Assembly: GCF_000512585.2 (NCBI RefSeq)
Contig: NC_089241.1
Coordinates: 8,346,265 to 8,410,264, forward strand
Direction of reading: 5' to 3'
Length of the DNA: 64,000 bases
From: Kwoniella bestiolae CBS 10118
Lineage: Eukaryota > Basidiomycota > Tremellomycetes > Tremellales > Cryptococcaceae
In this document: piece by piece, positions 36,022-48,823 of the stretch
How positions within the stretch are numbered: position 1 is the first letter of the stretch
Layout of the letters: every line of letters begins with the position of its first letter
The notes under the pieces: model-generated
What the model was told of the DNA's origin: nothing
The model's database searches: none
What the model saw: the letters and a program-made list of their open reading frames with translations, nothing else
Position numbers and translations under genes: made by a program

Positions 36022-38093
36022 TCAACATCCCAGTGTGAGTGCTTTACGTAGGTAGAAGAATGTCATGCTGTGGTCGAAAGATAAAGTAGACATGTTTGAC
36101 AGTGAGCATCGGTTGTCCCGAATCACATATCGGAAACAGATCAGACTCACTCGCCGAAAAGATAGGTATTCGGGCCTGCGGATTAGTGAAGTATACAGTA
36201 GTCAGTCACGAGACGGTGGGTGGAAAGCGAGTCTTTGACAGCTCACCTAGTGGAAAATGTTGATCTTTATCGTAGTAGCTAAATCAAAACGAACACAATC
36301 AGTATACCCAGTACCGTATAAGCCGAATTTCTAATTAGGGTAGATCAGTAGACTTACTCGGAAACACCTTCCAACAAATCACCCCATCTAAACAACTTCA
36401 CTCCCATAGCCTCACAAACCTCCCTCGCACCTTGATCAATCTGTGCAATTTTCAATCCACCTCCATAGTTCATATTCGCCCGTATATGCCTCGTACGAAA
36501 CATCAAGGGTAGATCGGGTTGATTGTATATCTCTCTGAGATATGTGAACAACGCTGCAAGACGGGACTGATGCCATTGGATCTGATCTGGAAGGAAACCT
36601 GGTCTGTTTCTGTGGTCCGGTGGTAATGGCGGAGTAGGCGGGTAGAGCTGGGGGTACTGCAATACATCATGTTCAGTAATGTAAGTCCAAGAGTGATACT
36701 GGACAAGTGATACCGCTGTACGTCGTTGGATATTGGTGCACTCACATCCCTGATGAACCCCTCGTCCCAGAACAAACTACTAACAACCATCAAATCCGGT
36801 GTTCGATCAATCCCATCTGATTTCATAGCAGGCAAGAAAACTTCCTTGATCCGATTCTCAAAGGTTATAGGTCTGGCTTCGAGCTTGCGCCATAAATCGA
36901 GAGATTCATCGTCGACGAGACCGTATCTAGCAAGAAGGGAGCAGGCGATGTATCAGTACAGTATTCACATGTGGAGTGTGTTGTTATGAAATCCATATGG
37001 AGATGTGTGATCGAATAAGTCACGACATAAAATCGAGATAAGGTTTGAAAGCGATACTGTACAGCAGTCTTTCGAAAATTACGATATACCGGCTTCGAAA
37101 GATGATCTTTTTGAGACTACATTCTTGGTTTGCACAACTCCATCCTGGTTCTGGAGAAGCAACACACTCACGAGAACCACCAGACAAGCGTCAAATCTAT
37201 CCTCTCAACATGACAAAACCCTCCTACATGTCCTCCCCATGATTCGGATTTACCGTGTATCTCGCCACATAGCTGTTCGACCTGTAGATTGGGTGAGAGC
37301 AGTAATCAGCTCAGTCCATGGTTTTCGGGGGAGCAAATCACATACATTATTTCTGTCGTCTGTTTGATATCAGAAAAAGATCAGTCGTGTAGACGAAAAC
37401 AAAAGCAGACAGGTGTAGCTTACGACTGCCAGAGACGATGATCGATGAAGATGTTGATCATCAGCTGATTGCTCGACCACCCCCTCTGATATGGCTTCGA
37501 GGAAAGATGTCAACCACAAGTCTCACCTTGATCCTTTCTCAAACGGACACTCATCAGCATCCTCCTCCGTCCAAGAACAGCTGCTTTGAAAGGGAATACT
37601 CACCCAAGAACACCACCAACCTCCCTTTCAACCATTCCCATTCCACTGTATCTGCCAATTGATTCTCTTCCTGTTGATTCAACCTCGCCGTCAATTGTTC
37701 TGCTAATCCAGCTTCTAACTCAGGGGGTAAATTCCCGGTATAGTCGATGTTACTGAGCTTCACCTTGTTATCCGATGAGAAGGGAGGAAGAGGTATCCAC
37801 CTAGTTTCGTTGTACCTCTCTACCGAGGGGTAGGTAAGGATACCACGTTGAGAGAATGGATCGGATCGGCAAGAGGATGGGCATTGATTGGAGGAGAAGG
37901 GATTTGAGAGGGAGTTTAGACTGTGCGAATGAGATCAGTTATCATAAAGAGGTGATTGGAGATGCCAAACCATGCAAACATACGATGAGAATCCACCTTG
38001 ATCGTCCCTCATGAACCATAGGGATATGGCTGATAGGAGTATTGTGGTGTACAGTATGATCCATCTCGGAGTGAGTGGTATGGGGTGTACCAT
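36022..38093 (-). CDS. Type II membrane protein with SGNH/GDSL-like domain
   Basis: The start MVHPIPLTPRWIIL at 38093 opens directly into an N-terminal membrane anchor (IILYTTILLSAISLWF). Several short exons follow. The motif series fits the SGNH/PC-esterase fold: GRLVVFLG, then GSHDRNNVCDLL across introns (block I-like), and a C-terminal DKDQHFPLG that supplies the DxxH-like pair. The last exon reads DMTFFYLRKALTLGC, stop at 36022. Middle parts include RTRHIRANMNYGG and VKLFRWGDLLEGVSE. Relatives acylate or deacylate polysaccharides in the secretory path. The gene converges with the GT90 gene (273 bases between stops), so a role in modifying the same glycans is possible. The classical Ser block is poorly matched, so activity is uncertain. 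Confidence 0.6.
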
Positions 38094-38830
38094 GGTGAGG
38101 GAGGGTGTTGGTACTAGCGTGTGAGTATGATGAGGAAGGGATTGTTTGGATGGATGTGAGATGATGAAGCTAGTACAGGGACGTTGGGAATGAGAATGAG
38201 AATGAGAATGTGAATACGTTGACAAAGGAAGGAGGAGGTCACTCCCAGCTGGACGATATAGTTGATCAGGTCGATATCGATATCGATAGTGATCTCCTGC
38301 CGCTCCTCCTCTCTCAGGTGGTTTTAGATGAGTTGTTGGATGATCTGCAGTATGGGAATGTAATGATATATATGCATAGATGGGTATGCTTGGGTTGTCT
38401 ATATATAAACATCTCTTCTGTTTCCCCCCTTGTCCATATTATACACCAGTGTCAATGCGTGTTATTTTATGATTGTGTGTCAGTGTACTTTCATTCCCTT
38501 CCCTCTCATCTGTCACCATGATCCCCACCCTTATAGCCCCGTCTCACTCTCTCTCTCTCTCTCCCTCTCTCCCACCCTCTAGTAGATCCCACTCACCTCA
38601 CAGACCCAGTCGGGGTAGGGAAGCAAGAGATCAGATCCGTTTGATTATGTTTGGTTTGTGATCAGTGCGATGTATGTTAGCAAGTTGAATGATAAGCACA
38701 CACACACCATACAAAAGTGATGTTTCATCTTTTCATCTTCCTTCTCCTCTCTTTGTTTCAGTTCACCACTATCCTCTTTCTTACTTTTGAAATAATTTAT
38801 ACATACAATACATCATACACTCCCATCACG
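38094..38830. other. intergenic with CT microsatellite
   Basis: A CT-rich run at about 38542-38580 and a GATATCGATATCGATAG palindromic stretch near 38272-38288 are seen. An 82-90-codon frame over the CT run is an artefact of repetition. Confidence 0.5.
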
Positions 38831-40288
38831 CTATATACCGCTAACCTCTAGTATACCTCTCAGCACCCTCACCCTCTCTTCAGCCATACTCCACGCTTCA
38901 CCCAATACCCTTTCTCCGCTTTTCCCCTTGATACCTCCTAACCCCTCTTGCCTTATCAGACATGCATGATTGGATTCATCCAGTGCTATGATGAGAGTGG
39001 TAGGTAGTAAAGGTGTTTCGTAAGATGTAGGATCGGGGAGGAGATGAGTGCTATAGCGATGTCAGGATATATCATCAGCTCGTATCGTACTTGTACTGCG
39101 TGATGACAAGGTACAATGAGGACAGGGATACATTCAGGATTTGTACCACTCACCTCTCAAATATACCAAACGAGCATGATAATGGTATCCTGCCCAACTG
39201 CAAAGGGTATTTCTCTGTTCTAGAACATATCGTTCGGGTCGTTTCCTCTTCATATCGAGCTTTGGGTAGTTTGACTGGGAACATGAGTGATCAAGATCAG
39301 TATGATGTGATTTCTGGTATCACCAATGATAAGCCCAACGCACCATTCCTCAACGCAGCCATCACCGCCAATACAGCCGCATCAAACGCATTCCCATCGT
39401 AGTTTATACACACCACATCTATGTATATCGCCCATACGGATTTACCAGGTGATATCACCAGAGACGACGGCGGGATGGTATTTGAGCTGTATGTGACACA
39501 GCGATGTCAGTACAACTCCGTATGATGTTATGCAAAACTCCAGCATATCATGAGATTCAACCTACGAGACTATCAAATCGTTCAACCAATTCGATATCGT
39601 CTGAGCTTCATCTCCGGGAGGTCCAGGTTTGAAGTTTGGTGAACAGAGAGCTGGTAGATCGACGTTGGGGACTATGTATATGATGTGAGATTAGCATTGT
39701 GTTCACGATATAGCCTCAAGAGATTCAGAATATGTAAGCCAAATTGGGGATGTAAGACGATCATGTTGGCGTCTCGAATGAGGAAACATCGATCAAGACA
39801 ATATGAAGCCATCAAGTCGTTTAAAGCCATGCTTGTAAAAGAAAGAGATGAAGTGCTACTCACCCACATAGCCCGCATTAGGACTCTGAGCCGTTGGTTC
39901 AGCTATCTCAGCTTTTATACCACAGACCATGGTGGTATCCCCCATTCTGACCAGAGATGATCCATTAGACGTTGATATCGAGCCTGAGATGGATTATGAA
40001 CGGTATCAATTATCGTATTCCTCTCAGGATGACAGAAGGAGGAATAATACTATCTCGAAGTGGTGTGGATATGAGAGATGAGATTCACTTACCAGCATTA
40101 ATCGATACATCCCTCCAATCTATGGTCTTCCTCCCATCCGATCTGTACCCTTTGGTCAAGAACCTCGATAGATATTGAGCAGGGTGTAATTTCTTGAATA
40201 CTTCTGCTGATGTCGTCGATGACGATGGACCTGCTGCTGAGGAATAGGCCTCCGCTGTGTGCTGCTGCGGTGGTAGAGTAGCTGCCAT
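38831..40288 (-). CDS. RRP43: Exosome complex RNase PH-like subunit RRP43
   Basis: Exon 1 begins MAATLPPQQHTAEAYSS and holds FKKLHPAQYLSRFL and KGYRSDGRK, the typical entry of Rrp43/OIP2 subunits. Later exons give SSLVRMGDTTMVCGIKAEIAEP, VPNVDLPALCSPNFKPGPPG, NWLNDLIV and YDGNAFDAAVLAVMAALRN. These are RNase PH core strands and helices. The C-terminus reads TLIIALDESNHACLIRQEG and ends GILEVSGI at 38831. As in other eukaryotic ring subunits, the phosphorolytic site appears degenerate, so its role is structural in the nine-subunit exosome ring. Exon joins were only partly verified. Confidence 0.85.
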
Positions 40289-40839
40289 GATGGGTAGTAT
40301 TGTTATGCTAAGAGTAGGTATATAAGGTATAAATCATCAATGTTATCATCATTCATCTTTCAACATGCTCTTCTCTTCTCTTGATCGTCGTTCACTCGAC
40401 TGAAATTATATTATACCATATGGAATGCGGGGCCCCAAAATCTCTACACAGTGCCACATCAAGCGGAGATATACCGGAGATATGTTAACACCCACCACCC
40501 ACCGTGCACAGATCAACGCGTCGTTTCGTAGTATATATATATATGACACGTGTCTGTCGCGTGTAAGGCATCTCCATATTACAGCATATAACTCACATAT
40601 GCGAAATAATAACAATTCAAAAGATACTTGCCCTTCTTCTTCTTTCTTTCTTTCTTTCTTTCTCTTTTTCCTTCCTTCCCCTATACCTCCTCATTGTATC
40701 ATTGCATAGTCACGATACACTCTACCCCAGGCGTACAAGTACTTCACAGTGAGACGATAGGAAAGGACCCCATCACTCAGTACGACATACCATTAAAACA
40801 CGCAATCCCCCCCCCCCCCCCCCCTTCTCCGCATACCCA
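40289..40839. other. divergent promoter with homopolymer and TTTC repeat
   Basis: The stretch contains a TATA-rich run (about 40533-40545), a CTTT repeat (about 40641-40664) and an 18-C homopolymer (40807-40824) only 15 bases before the DGK1 ATG. The C-run is likely length-unstable. Confidence 0.6.
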
Positions 40840-42365
40840 ATGGCCCAGGCCAAAGCTATCCACCCTTCTTCACCTCCACCACCCATACCCGATAGATTAC
40901 CTTCACTCTCACCTAGACCATCATCATCCAGTGTGAGAAGTACGAGTAACAGATCGGGATCAGGAGCAAGATCAAGATCATCATTATCAGTATCACCTTC
41001 GAGAGGACTATCATCAAGTAAAAACGAGTCAAAGGAAAATCAATACCCCCACTCCGCTTCAAAGATGAACGGTACTTCGCCTTCTTTATCAAAGGTGGAA
41101 GATGATAGTGAGATGAGGATAAGGAAGAACCCACCCAGATCAGCTAGGCCATCATCATTGGTAGATAACATCAATCACCTCAACACCTTACCTACCATTT
41201 CAGATCCACCCACCGAAGACTCTGCTATCGAAGATGATTTGAACATACAGAATGATCAGCATTCACAGCCACAGTCACATACACATGCCAATGTACCTCC
41301 TCCACCTGCACCTTCCACTCAAACTGGTACCGGTGATAGACCAATTGCAGTTACGAGAAAGAGACGATCAAGTAGTGTGAAAAGGAAACCTAGTCCTGGA
41401 GTCACTCCGACGAAGGCGGTGGATTGGGAGATTCCAAGGAAGACATTGCATTCTTCTATTGGCGAGTAGAATTCCCCTTTCACTGATTGTAGCCTTGGTG
41501 ACTAAAAGACGAAGAGTTGCTAATCTACTGTTTACGTTGACATAGGCTTCCTCACGCTGCTCCTCAATCACCTGAATCCACCCACCCTCACCCCACTCAT
41601 CACCGTCCTCACAACATCTCTGTTCACGATATCTACAGTAGATTTTTTCAGACTGAAATTCCCGGCCTTCGCAGAGATCTGGGAGAGCTATTTAGGATTC
41701 TTGATGAGAGAAAGCGAGAGAAACAAGATCAACGGAGTGGTATGGTATTTGATCGGTGTGATTACGGTGCTCTCGCTTTATCCTAGAGATGTAGCGGTGG
41801 TAGCCATCTTAACGTGAGTGATCGTGATTATTTTCTTGCTATTCAAATCAGAAATCTCACATAGATACATTGATTCCATCTGTTGACCATCACGACTCTC
41901 GCTGACAGCATGCCTCTCTAATAGCCTCTCATGGTCAGACACCACCGCCTCGACTATCGGCAGACTATGGGGCAAGTACACCAAGCCTTTACCGACTCAT
42001 TTCCCAGGTATCAAGGCTCTCAAATTCGCACCTAGAAAATCGTTAGCTGGGTTCTTAGCAGCCAGTGTCACTGGGTTCTTAATTGGGATTACATTCTGGT
42101 GGAGTGGAAGTAATGGTAGATGGATAGTACTAGATGTGGAAGATTGGGGTCATGGGTACTGGGGATTATGGGTTACTGCTGCGGTAGTGGGAATTGGCGG
42201 TGCGGTAGTAGAGGCTTTGGGTGAGCACAACTCGTCTCTCAAAAATGTCTCCAAGCTGAACAATGGTGATTAGACCTTGGTGTGGACGATAATCTCACTT
42301 TACCAATTTTATCAGGAGCGGTCGTCTGGGCTTGGTTGGCGGCCACCAACTTCCTATTGAAGTAG
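40840..42365 (+). CDS. DGK1: DGK1-type CTP-dependent diacylglycerol kinase (ER membrane)
   Basis: Exon 1 (40840-41461) encodes a 207-residue Ser/Pro-rich, basic cytosolic tail with no domain. The membrane domain follows: LTLLLNHLNPPTLTPL, VVWYLIGVITVLSLYP, then RDVAVVAILTLSWSDTTAS, TIGRLWGK and KSLAGFLAASVTGFLIG. These are conserved positions of the DGK1/phosphatidate cytidylyltransferase-related family, including the Asp in SWSDTAAS and the KSxxG segment. The last exon ends ATNFLLK, stop at 42365. The enzyme phosphorylates diacylglycerol using CTP at the ER/nuclear membrane. The first intron (41462-41545) uses a GC donor (GCGAGT) with a normal AG acceptor. No GT donor nearby preserves the frame. 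Confidence 0.85.
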
Positions 42366-43114
42366 CTGGTCTTGCTCAAGCATCGCCTGTCGAAGAGTGG
42401 TAGCACGACCCAATTCTGACAACTCAACATTCGACTTGACCCTACCACCCATCTAAACAAACAAGGTCGATCGTACCCCGTTCTCAAGCAGCTGTGCCTT
42501 TCTCAACCAATCCTTCAACCTCTTATCGTCTCACATGCTCCTTGAACCTATATATCCCAATCACTTCCATCCTACCGAAATGTCACCTTCCTTTTCTCCC
42601 TCAAGTGACTTTATGTATCGCTCAACCGTACTTTATATTCTTGAATTATATTCCTCTACCCTGCTAAACTGATTTAACGAGCTCTTTCATGACATATATC
42701 TTTTCAAATTACCAATTACAATCAACCTGTACTGTTACCTCTTTTATACGTTGTGCGAGTCTCTGTTCCTACGATACATAGAATGTCTATTATATACCTC
42801 TACTCTATTATACCTGTTCTCTATGCTCCTATATATATACATACTATACATACGTTTATACAGTGCATCCCACCTATAGAATGAAGATACGAGTAATAGA
42901 TTGTCATATGTCATATGTTATATGTTATATATGATTACGTAAACACCATCCACGTGATGAAGAGTAGGTGAAGGTGAATTTTGACATTTTATCTTGACTG
43001 CATCTTTTTGGATTTCCTTCAAAGTTATTTCATCTACCTCTCATCTTGATATCCTCTTGGAATCATATCAAAGCATCGTATACATTCATACTTACCCACA
43101 GCGAGCAGCTCACC
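42366..43114. other. intergenic
   Basis: The 3' end of DGK1 and the promoter of the SURF6 gene. A TCATATGT/TTATATGT short repeat lies at about 42904-42932. No gene is seen. Confidence 0.5.
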
Positions 43115-44717
43115 ATGGCATCCTCGTCTACAGCGATAACACCGACACCGAGGGATGACCTCTTGAAATCACTGGAAAAGCACAACTCAACGTTCACCAC
43201 CTTGCTCAGTCTGATCCCCGCCCAGTATTACATCGCACCTGATCCTGAAGTGGTGAGTGGTCATCATGTCGTAGATCGAGTGACAAAGCTCTGGAGATAG
43301 GAGTGATTCTACCTGTGGCCCAGACATGCGTGTCACCTACGAGATCAGAAAGTTTCGCTGACCTTCGCTCAATCCCTTGTGATCAGGCCGACAGCAAATG
43401 GATGAAGAACAAGAAGAGAAAGACAGGTGAGGAGATCAAGGAGCACAAGAAAAAAGTCAAGCAGGACAAGGTGAGTAATTTAATCCTTGCTATGGTCTAG
43501 TCTTTTGTCGACATTCCCATACAAATGTATACGTTCAACTTATGCTCATTCCCGTCTCTAGCTCGATCCATCTGATCATCAAACACTCGACCAACTCCAA
43601 TTCACGTCGACGGCAGAACCATCGAACGAGAATGATGATGGTAAAATCGCTGAGATCGCTGGTCAATCAACTTCATCAGCAGCCAACCTTCAACCCCTCC
43701 CACCATCCACATCGATATCCGAACTCCGAGCTAAGCTTCAGAACAAGCTGGACTCGTTCAAGAGGCAACGAGGTGTTAATCCTGAAGATGAGGCTGGATC
43801 GAGAAATGCTTTGGAAGAGGAACGAAGGAGGAAGAGGGGCGAATTGAGGGATAATAGACGAGAGAAGAGGAAGGAGGAGAGGAAGAAGGAAGGGGAGAAG
43901 GGAAGAGTTGCCAAGGTGGGTGGAACGTCCTCAGTCATTTTGCTGGGCGACCGATTATTTCTGCTTGCTCCGAGAAGTCGTTCAATTGATCGCTGCAAAG
44001 TCGCTCAACTATTTCACACCTCTAACATCGGATCTGCATACTCTTCGTCTGCCTGCTATCGGCTTGAGCTAATCTCCACTCCCCTTCTTAGACCCAGCTC
44101 ATCGTCCCTCAACTACCCAAAGAAGACCCCACCTCATCCTTATCCTTCCCATCCGTATCATTACCTTCCTCTTCCTCATCCAAACCAAAGAACAAGCTCG
44201 GCTTCAAACAGCTTTCCAACCCCACGCAAGCTTTGGAGAATCTGGAGAAACATAAATCCCATCTGAACGCTATGAGCGAAGATAAGAGGAAGGAGATCGA
44301 GGAGAGGGAAAGATGGGCTAAAGCCGAAGAGAGAGCATCGGGTAAGAAGATTGTGGATAACGAGACGATATTGAAGAAGGCTGTGAAGAGGAAGGAGAAG
44401 GCGAAGAGCAAGAGTTCGTTGGCTTGGTGAGTGTATTTCTATCTCCGACTGATTGAACCCTCCAGGAGATCAAAATATATCTGTCTCTAAGAATGGCTCC
44501 AGCTGATACCTCAATCATAAATAGGGCCGACCGTAAGAAGGAGCTCGAAAAGTCTGCAGCTACCGCAGCCAAGAAGCGAAATGACAATATCGCCAAGAGG
44601 GTTGATGACAAGAGGAATAAGAGATTGGGTATCAAGGACAAAGGCACTGGCAGTAAGAAAGGTAAATCTCGACCTGGGTTTGAGGGTAAGAAGGGCAAGG
44701 GAGGGGGTAAGAAGTAG
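43115..44717 (+). CDS. SURF6/Rrp14-type ribosome biogenesis protein
   Basis: Five exons start at MASSSTAITPTPRDDL and end KKGKGGGKK. The protein is highly charged and rich in Lys/Arg/Glu helices. SURF6 features are an N-terminal region with LLSLIPAQYYI and the ISELRAKLQNKLDSFKRQRG motif. RRRKRGELRDNRREKRK follows, then SNPTQALENLEKHKSHLN and WAKAEERASGKKI. The Gly/Lys-rich tail with KSRPGFEG is typical of the family C-terminus. Yeast Rrp14 acts in the nucleolus in both subunit pathways, and the same role is inferred here. Introns lie near 43252, 43470, 43916 and 44428. Confidence 0.85.
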
Positions 44718-45173
44718 GCTGGGATTGGGTTTTGCAACAGATGAGGAGGATTAGACAGGCGCTGTGTGTAAGTGAAATGTAGATGTCATCCGACTGGAGG
44801 CGAAGAGAGGGAGTCGGTTCCTCTAGTATCATATCATATAAGCTTGTGTAATCATGTATCGTGTGCATATCTAGCGTTTGACCATGCTGCCTATGGTCAT
44901 CTATCGGTATTCTATGCATGTTGAATCGTCGACTATGAATGACGAAGAATGATTTCTCATGTTTTGCACAATGGGGTTACTAGATGTCATCGCCATCGAT
45001 TACGTTGTTGACAACATTCATCATTCAACATTCAAATGGCATTTCTTTTTCTGTTCTCTTTCTTCCCACAACATCTTTCATTTTGTCACACAGTTATCAA
45101 ACACATCAGGTGGTCCTCCCTGTCCAGACATTGCAGCAGCTCGAGACTACTACATAGCAAGTCAGCTAGCAAC
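44718..45173. other. intergenic
   Basis: 3' end of SURF6 and promoter of the Dsc1-like gene. Nothing else is seen. Confidence 0.5.
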
Positions 45174-48100
45174 ATGTCCGGCCCACCACCACCTGCGGGA
45201 GATCCACCCAACCCTCCTGCTCCTGCTCCTGCTCGACCGACCTCACCTAGATCACCTCGTCCCACCCCCACCACCGTCACCGGCACAGCTCCTCTGCAGA
45301 TACCCAACCTCCCACCAGAATTACTTCAGCCTCAACCCCCTCCTCGTCCCAATATCACCTCCATGCTGTTCCTCACCGCCTTCTTCTTTTTCATGAGTGG
45401 GAATAACCATCCGATCAATTCGGGGATAGAGATTGGACCGGATGGTGAATTGAGGACGAGGATGAGTGAACTGGAGTATGCAAGGATCATACGGGATGAA
45501 TGGGTCCGGGTGATTGGTGGGAATGAGACGACGAGGGGGAATTATACAGAGGTGGGTTGGGTTGATCATCGCTCTGGGCAGAGAGGTGAACAATAACTAT
45601 CCCTATGTCATCGTGATGATAATGATTTCATCATTCACACTGCATGATCCACTTGTCTAGCTACACAATGTATCTCACATTGTCGTGAAGGACAGTCAGC
45701 TGAACCTTTGCTCATCACGTAGCCATCAATACCATCCATCCTGCCCTCATCGCTTATCCCACCAGAGTACACCTACAACCCCTCCCACCACCAATTCTTC
45801 ACCAACATCACTGGATTCTTCCGTTCGTCAACTCTTCATCCTATATCTTTCCTAACAGAACCATCTCATACTTCACAGAACGACGAGTACTGGACACATC
45901 TATCTCCATACCCAAACCTCAATTCAACCGGGGAATGGAACGCTACTCTGTCAGAGGAGTTGCGAGGTCAGTGGGAGTGGAATAGAACAGTGAAATGGGA
46001 GATGAACCTGAAAGAGAGAAACATCTCATCTATGTCACCCGAGATGGAAGACGAGCATCGGACCAATGGCACGGAATGGGAGAGATATGAAGATTGGAAT
46101 TGGATCAAAGGTTCTTTGACCATGTCTACGTCGGACAAGAAACCCTCAACAAGTGACAAGGATCAGGAAGCTATACAGAGCAGTCCTGTCGACAGATCAA
46201 TCACCTACGATTTCTTTGGATTGCATCACTTGCCAAACGGGACGTATAACCTGTATGGCTTACCTGAAGGTATGAGGATAGATATCAGGAAAATACCCTA
46301 TCTCTGGAACACTCGACATCAGAATGTTACCAAGGAGATTATACTGAGAGAGCTGGAGAAGGAGATTAGGAATTTGGATGGGAATCTAATGATTGGCGAT
46401 TTGAGGGATGACGGTGAGTTGTACATGCTCTCGGATTGGGTTTCCATCGTGTCAATTACCTGTTTCCCACCCAGCTAGATGTGCTAATCAGATCATTGTC
46501 CTTCCAAACTCGTAGACATATCAGACCAAACCACCTGCCCTCTTCTACTTCATCTTACACTCCCACCACTGCCTATGGGAGTGACGGAAGAAGAGATTGA
46601 ATTCTACAACCATGAAGTGCAGAATCCAACAGGAATCAAGTCGGCGATACCCCGTCCTCCATCGTATTGGGAAGTAGGCAATGGTTTAGGAGGGGTGATA
46701 GTTGCTGACCAGTGTGGCTGGGCTATGGGTATCACCGATGGCCATGGTATTGATATCGATTCGTTCTGGGAGAGGAGCATCAACTGTGAGTGCGAAGGAA
46801 TGCAGTTGCCCATCATTGCGACGAATTCGTAGCTGATACATACCGCCATCCCAGACGCCGCGTACGCAACTATCTCCCAGCTCATTGTCCTGCTTTTGCT
46901 TGTCCGTCAAATGGAGAAAACCCGTACACCGTCGTCGCTGTCCAAAGTATCAGTATACACCATCGTGATCATGTCAATTACCGACTCATGGGTGTTCTCG
47001 GCGCATGTGGTGGTGGGTATAATGAGCGATAACAAAGCTAGTCTGCCTATGCTGGTCCCTGGGTTTATGTGTTTGTGTACTGCTGTGGTCTTTGGTCCGG
47101 TGAGTCGATTTCGAGTATCATGATTATAGACCAGGACCTGATCTCCATTCGCGTGCAGCGATATGCCGTTCTTCTTCACCGAATACAAGCTCCAGAAAGA
47201 GGATCGTACGCACCCGTGACTAACAATGCAACTCAAGCTACCACCGGCAACGGGAATGGCAGCGAAGGGGCAGCACTCTCAGGAGTGACGGTGAATGAGG
47301 ATGGTACTGTCCGAAGAGTTTTCGTCATCGCTAGTATCACAGCGTTCTTCAGAGAACATCCATTGATGAGGTGTAGGTGGTATTTCTCGTTGACACTGGC
47401 ACGTTTCGACGCAGATCCTCGCTTATCTTTGACGTTAATCTAGGGTTCGCCATCCTCGGCTTCCTGTTCTGCTTCTTGCAATTCGCATTCTTGCCGTCCG
47501 TCATCCCATTCTTCCTATTCGGTCTATACTCGTTCTGGCTACCTCAAATCTGGAGAAACGCAAGGAGAGGTACCTCGAGAGCTATGGATGCTTGGTTCGT
47601 ACTGGGTACAACTGCTGGAAGGCTGGCCTTGCCTCTGTGTGAGTTATTATTGTCGAATATAACAACGTTTATGGTGCGACTGACAATGTCTTTCCAAATC
47701 GTTCAGATACCTTCGCATACGCCGATAACGTATTCTTCATTGAGAAGACCAGTTGGATATGGGGGATTGTTTGGTGGCAACTCGCTCAAGTTGCTTTGTT
47801 GTTCGCTCAGGAGAGATTTGGACCATCTTTCTTGTGAGTTACGCGTCTGCTTTCTTCCTTCGACACCACCCTTTCGAATGCCCAAGACATCAAGCTGATC
47901 TATCAATCGCTCCACAACTCCATAGTCTCCCAAAATCACTATCACCGCCCGAATCATACAACTATCACCCGCTCATTCCCTCACCATCAACCGACCCAGA
48001 GGCCGCTGCTGCGTTCCATCCATTATTATCAAGCGAGAAGACGTGCTCGATCTGCATGGAAGAGGTCGATTTGTCCCACAACCACTCTTCCACCCACAAT

Positions 48101-48322
48101 GCGGCGAGCTCAGCTGGATTGGGGAATAAAAGGAAGAACTACGCTTTGGCTCCTTGTGGTCATCTGTTCCACACAGATTGTCTGAGCCAGTGGATGGCCG
48201 TGAAGGTGAGTGGTTTCGACCATGAGCTTGGAACAACGTGTCTGTACGCTTGGCTAACCTTTTCTTTGCGTAACTTATAGACCATCTGCCCATTGTGCAA
48301 GAGAAGTTTACCTCCGCTCTAG
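45174..48322 (+). CDS. Dsc1/Tul1-type transmembrane RING E3 ubiquitin ligase
   Basis: Many exons start at MSGPPPPAGDPPNPP. A proline-rich tail precedes a first membrane span (MLFLTAFFFFM). A large lumenal region with several N-glycosylation sites follows, containing HLPNGTYNLYGLPEG and CGWAMGITDGHGIDI. A multi-span membrane part is next (ATISQLIVLLLLVRQMEK, VYTIVIMSITDSWVFSAH, FCFLQFAFLPSVIPFFLFGL, PQIWRNARRGTSRAMD, WGIVWWQLAQVALLFAQE). The C-terminal RING reads CSICMEEV, then CGHLFHTDC and ICPLCKRSLPPL, with the stop ending at 48322. This is the architecture of Tul1 and Dsc1, the catalytic subunit of the Golgi Dsc ligase that helps activate SREBP in Cryptococcus and fission yeast. Confidence 0.87.
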
Positions 48323-48823
48323 CACTGCTTATAATTCGGACGATATGAGTAATCCTCCTCCGAAGACTCACCCTGCATGCAAGATACCCGTGATTCGAAA
48401 CTTGTATACATTGTAGTTATGTATCCTTAGATGTGATCATCACTCGTGAAAGGCATTACACAGCGCAAACAGTCGTGTAATATTCAGTCGATGGCACATC
48501 CACACCTGGTCTTGCCTGAGCAGGATTGAGCAACAGAGTTTCTGTAATTACTTGACACCGTTCCAAATTCGTTCGGAGGAGTGGGATGTGAGGGGAGATT
48601 CAATAGTGGTTAGAGCTAAAATGTCAGCATTTCATACGTGGATGATGTCGAGTGTATTGCATGAGGAGTATGTACGATATCAAGTATGAGGGTATATTGG
48701 TGATTGGGAATACTGTGTTTAGTCCATTCAATGATCCAAGTCTCTATTTCTCCATATCTACGGATGCCAAAGAACTACCCAGGTCCAACGAACCTCCTCT
48801 CCACTTCCATACCACCTGCCCAC
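48323..48823. other. intergenic between convergent genes
   Basis: It contains the 3' ends of the Dsc1-like and ERG2 genes. Nothing else is recognised. Confidence 0.5.
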
